Below, piece after piece: positions 6,772-12,482 of a DNA stretch of 12,482 nt. Position 1 is the stretch's first letter. Every line of letters begins with the position of its first letter. Where the stretch lies: contig JALRGZ010000192.1 of the NCBI GenBank assembly GCA_023253295.1, positions 1 to 12,482 on the forward strand, written 5' to 3'. The DNA comes from Flavobacterium sp. (lineage in GTDB: Bacteria > Bacteroidota > Bacteroidia > Flavobacteriales > Flavobacteriaceae). A model generated the notes under the pieces. It ran no database searches. It worked only from the letters and a program-made list of their open reading frames with translations, and had not been told where the DNA came from. A program made the position numbers and the translations under genes.

Positions 6772-7497
6772 TTAGCCTTTAAAACGTGTTCTTTTAACTT
6801 CACCTTTATTAATCCAATTCACAAAATCTAAATACAAAAAAGAAGTTTTAAACATTTTCTTGCCATTTGGCGAATGTTTTTTATTTTTTTTAAACTCCTT
6901 ATATACACTTACATGCTGATCTGGATTAAGTCCCTCAATAGATTTCGCTGCAAAAGATATTTTATTTTTAAAATCCAATTGATGAAACTCTTTAATAATT
7001 TTTGTATCTACTTTATCCCTATCACAAATAACAAAATAAAAATTATCAAAATTAGTTTCTTTTAACAAACGTTCTGTTCTTCTATACCATTTTTCACTCG
7101 CTTCTTCCTCTGTTGGGTAATGCAAAAAATGCAATTCAACATCACCTAACTTAGCAATAGGATAATTTTTACTTGGCACTTCATAAATAGAATCATCTAT
7201 AAAAACCAGATCTTGTTTTATATAATACGCAAAATTATTCAGCATTTTCAAATAACAAGGCCCATACATAAACATACCGGCAAATGGTGTATTATATTGT
7301 ACTTTTAGCCATTTATAAGCCTGCCCTCCAAAACAATTATTAGAAATAATTACAAAATTCTTATTTTCGAGTCTTTTTCTGTCTTTAGAAAGAAAATATT
7401 TTCTCAATTTTCTTCTAACAAAAACTTCAATTTCAATTATATAACTTTTAAACATTTTAAAAACTTCAACAGGATTATTAAACAATTCACAAATCAT
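6772..7497 (-). CDS. DUF1919 family protein, probably linked to surface polysaccharide synthesis
   Basis: The 241-residue product carries the DUF1919 hallmarks: FVIISNNCFGGQAYKWL at 48-64, YNTPFAGMFMYGPCYLKML at 68-86, and the HYPTEEEASEKWYRR segment at 126-140. A CDRDK motif follows near 158-162. DUF1919 proteins are commonly found in capsular and exopolysaccharide loci, but their reaction is not established. There is no signal peptide or clear membrane helix, and the first 45 residues are basic and variable. An alternative ATG at codon 15 (7453-7455, MFKSYII) would give 227 residues; the longer start is chosen only because it is open and the nearest ATG to the promoter-like box. The gene looks more AT-rich than its neighbours and stands apart from the GT cluster 1.3 kb away, which suggests an accessory insertion between ruvX and dapD. 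Confidence 0.8.
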   Translation of the reverse strand: MICELFNNPVEVFKMFKSYIIEIEVFVRRKLRKYFLSKDRKRLENKNFVIISNNCFGGQAYKWLKVQYNTPFAGMFMYGPCYLKMLNNFAYYIKQDLVFIDDSIYEVPSKNYPIAKLGDVELHFLHYPTEEEASEKWYRRTERLLKETNFDNFYFVICDRDKVDTKIIKEFHQLDFKNKISFAAKSIEGLNPDQHVSVYKEFKKNKKHSPNGKKMFKTSFLYLDFVNWINKGEVKRTRFKG

Positions 7498-7537
7498 ACT
7501 ATTTTACAGAAATTTCATGTAAAAAATATCTTGGAAG

Positions 7538-7545
7538 CAAATATA
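7538..7545 (-). promoter_or_regulatory. Candidate -7 element for the DUF1919 gene
   Basis: On the minus strand TATATTTG matches TAnnTTTG, 40 bases before the longer start and 82 before the alternative one. A TTTG lies upstream (minus strand of 7570-7573), but its 24-base spacing is slightly longer than usual. Confidence 0.4.
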
Positions 7546-7784
7546 CAGTTTAACTCAATACTTTCTAAACAAACAACTGAAGCAGATTCTTTTTTTTTAA
7601 TTTCAACATAAATAAATTCCCTTAAAAAAAACACAAAAAACATTCGTTAATTTCCCCACATCAAATAAGCCCCAATTCTACATAATCAACCATACTCTAA
7701 GACAATCCAAATAAATTAAGCCTAATTACTAAACTTCAAAATAACAACATATCACTAAGCATATATATTAATTATTTTGACTTT

Positions 7785-7812
7785 TTGCTTTTATTTAAAA
7801 AGCCTATATTTG
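7785..7812 (+). promoter_or_regulatory. dapD promoter
   Basis: A -33 TTG (7785-7787) and a -7 TATATTTG (7805-7812) are separated by 17 bases, within the range of the Bacteroidota consensus TTG-N17-23-TAnnTTTG. Transcription would begin about ten bases before the ATG at 7831. This is the most complete promoter in the window. Confidence 0.6.
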
Positions 7813-7830
7813 CCAAAAATTTAAATAACA

Positions 7831-8646
7831 ATGAGTAATTTACAAACAATCATAGAGCAAGCTTGGGAAAACAGAGCTTTATTGCAAGAAGAAACTACTA
7901 CTAACGCAATTAGAGAAGTAATCGAATTATTAGATTCTGGAAAATTACGTGTTGCTGAACCAAAAGGGGACGGATGGCAAGTAAACGAATGGGTTAAGAA
8001 AGCAGTAGTGATGTACTTCCCTATTCAAAAAATGGAAACTTGGGAAGCCGGAATTTTCGAATACCATGACAAAATGGAATTGAAAAAAGACTATGCTGAA
8101 AAAGGAGTACGCGTAGTTCCTGGAGCCTCTGCTCGTTACGGTTCTTTTATTTCTAGCGGAGTTATCATGATGCCTAGTTATGTAAATATTGGTGCGTATG
8201 TTGATGCCGGTACTATGGTTGACACTTGGGCTACTGTAGGTAGTTGTGCTCAAATTGGCAAAGACGTTCACTTAAGTGGTGGTGTTGGAATTGGTGGTGT
8301 TTTAGAACCATTACAAGCTGCCCCTGTGATCATCGAAGACGGTGCTTTTATTGGTTCTCGTTGTATCGTTGTAGAAGGTGTTCACGTAGGTAAAGAAGCA
8401 GTTCTTGGTGCTAACGTATGTTTGACTGCTTCAACAAAAATCATTGATATTACAGGTGACGAACCAGTTGAAATGAAAGGTTTTGTTCCTGCTCGTTCAG
8501 TGGTTATTCCTGGAAGTTACACTAAAAAATTCGCAGCTGGTGAATACCAAGTTCCATGTGCATTAATTATTGGTACTCGTAAACCATCAACTGACTTAAA
8601 AACATCTCTAAACAATGCGTTAAGAGAGTACGATGTAGCGGTTTAA
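7831..8646 (+). CDS. dapD: 2,3,4,5-tetrahydropyridine-2,6-dicarboxylate N-succinyltransferase
   Basis: DapD transfers a succinyl group from succinyl-CoA to tetrahydrodipicolinate in the cytoplasm, the committed step of the succinylase branch leading to meso-diaminopimelate (peptidoglycan) and lysine. The 271-residue length fits the family (E. coli DapD is 274). An N-terminal helical domain (about 1-90) is followed by left-handed beta-helix hexapeptide repeats (about 100-205). These include VPGASARYGSFI, VDTWATVGSCAQIGK at 130-144, and IIEDGAFIGSRCIVVEGVHVG (residues 167-187). The C-terminal beta-strand part contains IPGSYTKKF. No other dap gene is near. It is a single-gene unit with a promoter just upstream and a terminator just downstream, and codon use looks like the other housekeeping genes. 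Confidence 0.97.
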   Translation: MSNLQTIIEQAWENRALLQEETTTNAIREVIELLDSGKLRVAEPKGDGWQVNEWVKKAVVMYFPIQKMETWEAGIFEYHDKMELKKDYAEKGVRVVPGASARYGSFISSGVIMMPSYVNIGAYVDAGTMVDTWATVGSCAQIGKDVHLSGGVGIGGVLEPLQAAPVIIEDGAFIGSRCIVVEGVHVGKEAVLGANVCLTASTKIIDITGDEPVEMKGFVPARSVVIPGSYTKKFAAGEYQVPCALIIGTRKPSTDLKTSLNNALREYDVAV

Positions 8647-8663
8647 CAAAAAACTAATATTTT

Positions 8664-8708
8664 AAATTCCAAATTCCAATAGAAACAATAAATTGGGATT
8701 TGGAATTT
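8664..8708 (+). terminator. dapD terminator
   Basis: Bases 8664-8680 pair with 8692-8708 over 17 positions, 16 Watson-Crick and one G-U, with an 11-base loop. T-rich DNA (right arm ending TTT, then TTATTTG) follows. It begins 18 bases after the dapD stop codon. It also isolates dapD from the GT9 gene 42 bases further on. Confidence 0.8.
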
Positions 8709-8749
8709 TTATTTGCTCCAATTTATATAATCATTTGATTTTCTAGAAA

Positions 8750-9814
8750 ATGAAAATACTTGTAATTCAAAACAAAATGATTGGCGATGTGTTGATTAGT
8801 AGCATCATTTGCAACAATTTAAAAAAAGCATATCCAAATGCACAAATTGATTATTTAGTTAATGATAATACAATCGATGTTTTAAAAGGAAACCCTAATA
8901 TTGATTCATTAATCATCTTTGAAAAGAAACATCAAAACAGCACTTACGAACTTATAAAATTTGCTTTAGGACTTAGAAAAAACAAATACGATTTAGTTAT
9001 TGATGCTTATTCAAAACTACAAAGTTGGATAATTGTATTGCTTTGTGGAGGTAAGAGAAAAATTTCATATAAAAAAATTGGCCGCACATTTTTATATGAT
9101 GAAAACATCCCATATGCTGAAAACCCTTCAACTAATTTAGGATTAGCAATTGAAAGAAGACTTTCTTTGTTAACTCCATTGAATTTGAATTTTGAACTTG
9201 ATGGTCAACCCAAATTATTCTTAGACCAATCAGAAAAAGATTTTGCTGATAAAATATTTGAAAATCACAAAGTAGACAAATCAAAAAAAATAGTAATGAT
9301 AAGTTTATTAGGAAGTGAAAAACTTAAAACCTATCCTCTTCAATATATGACAGAAATTATAGATTTTATTTCTGATAAATATAACGTTAACATATTGTTT
9401 AATTATTTTCCGAAACAACTTGAAGAAGCTAAAATTGTTTTTAATAGCTGTAAAAAAAGTACTCAACAAAATATTTATTTTGATTTACTAGGTTCTAGTT
9501 TACGAGAATATATTGCAATTATGAATAAATGCGATTTAATCATAGGTAATGATGGTGGTGCCATAAATCTTGCAAAAGCACTTAACAAACCTTCTTTCAT
9601 TATATTTTCGCCTTGGATAGAGAAAAAAATCTGGGCTACTTTTGAAGATGAAAAAAAACATTTATCTATTCATTTGAATGATATCGAACCGAATTTAATT
9701 AGTAGTAAAACCGAAAAAGAATTAAAAGAAAACGCTATACAACTTTACGAAAAATTAGAACCAAGATTTGTAATTGAAAAAATTACTCCTTTTTTAGATT
9801 CTCATCTTTTATAA
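8750..9814 (+). CDS. Glycosyltransferase family 9 (heptosyltransferase-like)
   Basis: The 354-residue protein has the GT-B layout of GT9 enzymes, which transfer heptose or related sugars from nucleotide donors to lipopolysaccharide core at the cytoplasmic face. The N-terminal half begins MKILVIQNKMIGDVLISS, the typical GT9 opening with an acidic residue after the first strand (D13), and contains NPNIDSLIIF (48-57) and KYDLVIDAYSK (79-89). The C-terminal half has SLLGSEKLKTYP at 185-196 and the signature IGNDGGAINLAKALNKP at 265-281, where most relatives have DTGxxHLA. The usual His of that motif is replaced here (GGAINLA), a variant whose effect I cannot judge. The acceptor and donor are unknown. 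The end overlaps the end of the convergent GT2 gene by 32 bases. No clear promoter is seen in the 41 bases after the dapD terminator. Confidence 0.88.
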   Translation: MKILVIQNKMIGDVLISSIICNNLKKAYPNAQIDYLVNDNTIDVLKGNPNIDSLIIFEKKHQNSTYELIKFALGLRKNKYDLVIDAYSKLQSWIIVLLCGGKRKISYKKIGRTFLYDENIPYAENPSTNLGLAIERRLSLLTPLNLNFELDGQPKLFLDQSEKDFADKIFENHKVDKSKKIVMISLLGSEKLKTYPLQYMTEIIDFISDKYNVNILFNYFPKQLEEAKIVFNSCKKSTQQNIYFDLLGSSLREYIAIMNKCDLIIGNDGGAINLAKALNKPSFIIFSPWIEKKIWATFEDEKKHLSIHLNDIEPNLISSKTEKELKENAIQLYEKLEPRFVIEKITPFLDSHLL

Positions 9815-10613
9815 TACCAGTTGAAATCCAAGTAATATTATTTTTAATGTTATACGCTCTTAATGCTAAATTTTTATTCCACTCTTCTTGATTGAAATAA
9901 GCGCGTGCATGATCTAAATGCAAACAAACAGCACTATATCGAATTTGTTTTGAAAGTATTCCTAAATTAAATAGTCGTTCACCCACTTCTCTATCTAAAC
10001 CACCATATTGCATTATTTCGTTAAAACCATTCACCGCAATTAAATCTTTCTTAAAACAAGAAGTATTATGTCCATTGAAGGTTCTTTTTATTGGAGTTAA
10101 CCAATTCATAAAAGAAGCAAAAAGAGAAAATTTGGTCAGCTTTGATAATTTAAAGGTTTTGGAAACTCCATTTTTTATCAACCAAGAAATGGAAAAACAA
10201 TCTTGATTTTGTATGTTTTCTTATGAAATTTCATGAGAAGTTTCCATTGGTAATTTAAAATAACCTCCCGACAAGAAATAACCTTCTTCTTTGTGTTTTA
10301 AATGTTGAGCAACAAAATCTTTTCGTGGAATACAATCGCCATCAGTAAAAAGTAAATAATCGGAATTGGTTTTTAAAATGGCTTTATTTAAGATTTTGCA
10401 TTTCTGAAAACCATTATCCTCTTGCCAAACATGAACAATAGGAAACTGAAATTTATCCCGAAAAGAGTCAATAACCAATTTTGTTTTTTCGATAGAACCA
10501 TCATCGGCTATGACAATTTCAAAATCAAGCTCTGTTTGGACACTTTATCCAACAAGCACTTTTTGAAGCCATTCTTCCGAATTGTAAGTAGTGACGATTA
10601 CTGATAATTTCAT
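9783..10613 (-). pseudogene. GT2 glycosyltransferase interrupted by two in-frame stop codons
   Basis: From an ATG at 10613 one uninterrupted phase runs to a TAA at 9783-9785, equal to 276 residues, a normal size for this family. Two TAA codons break it: codon 23 (10545-10547) and codon 131 (10221-10223). There is no frameshift. Sequence on both sides of each stop fits one GT2 protein: KLSVIVTTYNSEEWLQKVL, then IADDGS at 35-40, WQEDNGFQKCKILN at 63-76 and DGDC at 91-94 in the nucleotide-binding domain, then GHNTSCFKKDLIAVNGFNE (181-199) and GGLDREVGERLFNLG in the C-terminal GT7C-like part. DDGS and DGD stand at the same positions as in the intact paralogue two genes upstream. Family members usually have GGEDRE where this has GGLDRE, losing a residue thought to be catalytic. 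It is last in its operon, 23 bases after the kinase gene. Confidence 0.85.
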
Positions 10614-10636
10614 CTAATGAATAAAAAGTGTAAATA

Positions 10637-11404
10637 CTACTTTTTCCAGAACTTTAAATTCTTTTTGAGTCTTTTTTTTCGGTGATAACGATATTGAAAT
10701 TCTTCTGTAAACTTCCACATCGTTTCACAAACAGTATTTTCATTTTCTCCAGAAACTTTAGCATATTCATTAGCCATAATAACAATCATTTCTTTTTGTG
10801 GCGTTAGATGAGATAAATTCTTCATTCGCGTTTGAAAATCAATACTTTCATGAAATTTCATTCGATTTAAATCTACTAGATAGAAGGAATAAGTTCCATC
10901 GTTATTGTCTTTTATCAAAGTATTTCCGGGTGAATGATCTAAAAACTCAACTCCTTTTTGGTGCATCTGATAAGAAAATCCAACAAACTGCCTTATAATA
11001 CTTTCACGTTGATTAAAATCTTCATTTTGAACTAACGCTCTGAATTCGAAAACATCTTCTAAATGTTCACAAACGTAGTAACTTTCATTTAATCCTATAA
11101 AATCGAAATTCTCGAAATAAGCAATAGGTTTTGGAGTTCCAATTCCTAAATCCATCAATTTTGAAGCGTATTCAAACGAGCGTCGTGCTTTAGATTTTCT
11201 GAAATAACGATAAGCGATTTTGTTAACTAGATTCGGTTTTTTGAAAGACTTAATATTTAATGTAATGCCATCGATTTCAAATAATTTTATGGCATTTCTT
11301 TGTCCTTGAACAAAATATTTTCCTTGTGATTGAAAATTGACAATACAATTATCAATCAGGTTTTTATTATTACCTTTACAAGTATTGTTCCACACCTTTT
11401 TCAC
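10637..11404 (-). CDS. Lipopolysaccharide (Kdo/InaA-type) kinase family protein
   Basis: The 255-residue product resembles the protein-kinase-like LPS kinases (Kdo kinase/InaA/WaaP group), which use ATP to phosphorylate sugars of the lipopolysaccharide core at the cytoplasmic face. Visible elements are the ATP-binding lysine K52 in LNIKSFKK, a helix C glutamate candidate E78, the catalytic loop FLDHSPGNTL with D156 and N161, and the metal-binding D178 in LVDLNRM (in place of DFG). The HRD histidine is Phe here, but both essential acids remain. A basic tail (RYHRKKRLKKNLKFWKK) may bind membranes. The start is GTG at 11402-11404, which overlaps the end of the upstream GT2 gene by 29 bases; homologues suggest only a short N-terminal extension, so this start is reasonable but not certain. 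The tight linkage with GT2 genes supports a role in core glycan modification. Confidence 0.82.
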   Translation of the reverse strand: MKKVWNNTCKGNNKNLIDNCIVNFQSQGKYFVQGQRNAIKLFEIDGITLNIKSFKKPNLVNKIAYRYFRKSKARRSFEYASKLMDLGIGTPKPIAYFENFDFIGLNESYYVCEHLEDVFEFRALVQNEDFNQRESIIRQFVGFSYQMHQKGVEFLDHSPGNTLIKDNNDGTYSFYLVDLNRMKFHESIDFQTRMKNLSHLTPQKEMIVIMANEYAKVSGENENTVCETMWKFTEEFQYRYHRKKRLKKNLKFWKK

Positions 11405-12161
11405 AACGAGTAATTTTCTGATTAATGGTTTTCTCTTGAATAGAGTTGTTTAGCTCCAAATTGTGTTTTGAATTTACTTTATGATAAATGTGATATAAAA
11501 TACCCGCATATCTTAATCTTTTTGCTTTTACTCCTAAATTTCCCATTCTGATAACTAAATCCGAATCTTCTCTGCCCCAGCCTTCAAAATCCTCATTGTA
11601 TCCATTGACTGCTAAAAAATCTGAACGCCAATAAGACACATTACAACCTCTAAATTTCTTAGAAATACCATCATGTTTACTTTGTAGCTTAGAAAAAAAT
11701 GGAATATGTAAAGTCCGTGTTTTATTTTTAATTTCTTTCGAAAACAAATTAAACTTAATTGTTTTTTTTTCAAAAACACTTTTTACATAAAGGGGTAATA
11801 TATTTACCCTAGAACCATATAAATACATTTTTTTTTCCGAATTACAAATATGATCTTCAATGAATTTTTCATGGAGTATACAGTCGCCGTCTATTTGTAT
11901 TATATAATCTGCATTAGTATTTGCTATAGCTATATTAAGTATTTTCGATTTTCTAAAACCTTTATCCTCTTGCCAAAAATGTTTTACTGTGAATGGGAAT
12001 TTAGCTGAATAAAATTGGATTAGTTCTTTTGTTTCCTCTCTCGAACCATCATCTGCAATTAAAATTTCATCAGGTAATTTGGTTTGAATTAATATACTCT
12101 CAAAAATCAATTCTAGAGCTTGAGGCCAATTATAAGTGGATATTAACAATGTTGTTTTCAT
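11376..12161 (-). CDS. Glycosyltransferase family 2 (GT-A fold) with a GT7C-like C-terminal part
   Basis: This 261-residue protein is an intact GT2 enzyme. MKTTLLISTYNWPQALEL opens the nucleotide-sugar-binding domain. DDGS stands at 37-40, WQEDKGFRKSKILN at 63-76, and the metal-binding DGD at 91-93. The C-terminal part holds RGCNVSYWRSDFLAVNGYNE (171-190) and GWGREDSDLVIRMGNLG (194-210), the region similar to galactosyltransferase C-terminal domains, with E198/D199 as the probable catalytic pair. No membrane segment is seen, so it should act at the cytoplasmic face of the inner membrane. Donor and acceptor cannot be read from the sequence. It starts 5 bases after the preceding gene ends and overlaps the kinase gene, so translation is probably coupled. 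It is a clear paralogue of the broken GT2 gene downstream. Confidence 0.92.
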   Translation of the reverse strand: MKTTLLISTYNWPQALELIFESILIQTKLPDEILIADDGSREETKELIQFYSAKFPFTVKHFWQEDKGFRKSKILNIAIANTNADYIIQIDGDCILHEKFIEDHICNSEKKMYLYGSRVNILPLYVKSVFEKKTIKFNLFSKEIKNKTRTLHIPFFSKLQSKHDGISKKFRGCNVSYWRSDFLAVNGYNEDFEGWGREDSDLVIRMGNLGVKAKRLRYAGILYHIYHKVNSKHNLELNNSIQEKTINQKITRCEKGVEQYL

Positions 12162-12166
12162 TTAGA

Positions 12167-12482
12167 TTATTTTTTAAATAAAAATTTGAACCGTTGACCG
12201 AAATTCTTTTTTGTCAAATAAAATTTTGATGGCACAAAGTTATTATCATTAAAGTTCTGAATTGCATCATTAATTGTATTTCCTTTTACATAATTTAATT
12301 TACGCCATTTATGAGGTTCTAAATAAAATAAATTTGAAAGTGATTTATAATTATCTATCGTTGCGGATTTCCATTTTTCTAAAAATTGAGGATTTATTTC
12401 GTCTTTATGTCCCCAATTATTAAATTTGAATTCTAACTCTTTCTCATCTCTAGATAGCGTTTCGTGAAACATTAAATGTTTA
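12167..12482 (-). CDS. C-terminal part of a probable glycosyltransferase, 5' end outside the window
   Basis: The frame stays open to the window edge (codons for K-H-L precede the first internal ATG at 12470-12472), so the true start lies beyond it. The visible 104 residues include HLMFHETLSRDEKELEFKF, NWGHKDE, FLEKWKS and a YLEPHKWRKLNYV segment, and end in basic KFLFKK. Aromatic and basic tails with this kind of W-x-H and FxEKW pattern occur at the ends of flavobacterial glycosyltransferases, and the operon context (5 bases ahead of a GT2 gene) fits. The catalytic domain is not visible, so the family is an inference; another polysaccharide-related protein is possible. Confidence 0.5.
   Translation of the reverse strand, partial: KHLMFHETLSRDEKELEFKFNNWGHKDEINPQFLEKWKSATIDNYKSLSNLFYLEPHKWRKLNYVKGNTINDAIQNFNDNNFVPSKFYLTKKNFGQRFKFLFKK

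Larger units (their letters stand above)
7498..7830. other. AT-rich divergent intergenic region between the DUF1919 gene and dapD
   Basis: These 333 bases contain no open frame of useful length and no RNA gene that I can recognise. They hold the promoter-like boxes for the two divergent genes near their ends. The middle (about 7580-7770) is poly-A/poly-T rich and shows no strong dyad. Confidence 0.6.

Noticed and set aside
7580..7770. Possible small RNA or mobile-element end in the AT-rich gap
   Set aside because: No strong hairpin, terminal inverted repeat, target duplication or promoter-terminator pair could be found.
7945..8271. Minus-strand open frame inside dapD
   Set aside because: It is antisense to the conserved hexapeptide repeats of dapD and has no promoter or motif of its own.
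10221..10478. A separate small gene with DGDC and WQED motifs, and another at 9783-10181 starting at TTG
   Set aside because: Both lie in the same phase as the single GT2 frame from 10613 to 9783, and the residues between them continue the same family. They are pieces of one broken gene.
9783..10613. Stop codon recoding (TAA read as an amino acid)
   Set aside because: TAA is the ordinary terminator of several intact genes here, including dapD, the FUSC gene and def, so a reassigned code is not supported.
10223..10861. The 12-base palindrome ATGAAATTTCAT present twice (10223-10234 and 10850-10861) as a possible regulatory site
   Set aside because: Both copies lie inside coding frames, and such AT-rich words arise easily by chance in this DNA.

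Overview
The window looks like chromosomal DNA from a member of the Flavobacteriaceae, most likely Flavobacterium or a close relative. The DNA is AT-rich. Translation starts lack strong Shine-Dalgarno sequences. Several genes are preceded by the Bacteroidota -7 element TAnnTTTG. A DUF5606 protein, a family typical of Flavobacteriia, sits beside peptide deformylase and MazG. No species-level call can be made from the sequence alone.

Region 1 (1-234) holds the 3' remnant of an OmpR-type response regulator that stops in the middle of its winged-helix domain. It is followed by a short stretch with a degenerate heptamer repeat, a decayed copy of the mazG 3' end, and a hairpin. Region 2 (235-6740) is a housekeeping block, mostly on the minus strand: mazG, a DUF5606 gene, def (peptide deformylase), mqo (malate:quinone oxidoreductase) and ruvX. 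A large FUSC-type membrane protein gene lies on the plus strand between def and mqo. Clear hairpin terminators separate the DUF5606 gene from mazG and the convergent FUSC gene from mqo. Region 3 (6741-8749) has a minus-strand DUF1919 gene, a 333-base AT-rich divergent intergenic stretch, and dapD (lysine and diaminopimelate synthesis) with a recognisable promoter and terminator.

Region 4 (8750-12482) is a surface-glycan cluster, probably for lipopolysaccharide core. A GT9 heptosyltransferase-like gene is on the plus strand. Converging on it is a compact minus-strand operon that enters from beyond the right edge: a partial protein that may be a glycosyltransferase, an intact GT2 glycosyltransferase, a Kdo/LPS-kinase-like protein, and a second GT2 gene. 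That second GT2 gene is broken by two in-frame TAA codons but keeps a single reading frame from start to end. Together these genes would add and phosphorylate sugars on a lipid-linked glycan.

I see no rRNA, tRNA, CRISPR array, insertion sequence, phage gene or defence system. I do not see a new multi-gene system. The points most worth a second look are the twice-stopped GT2 gene, the rearrangement-like scar at the left edge, and the DUF1919 and DUF5606 genes of unknown function.
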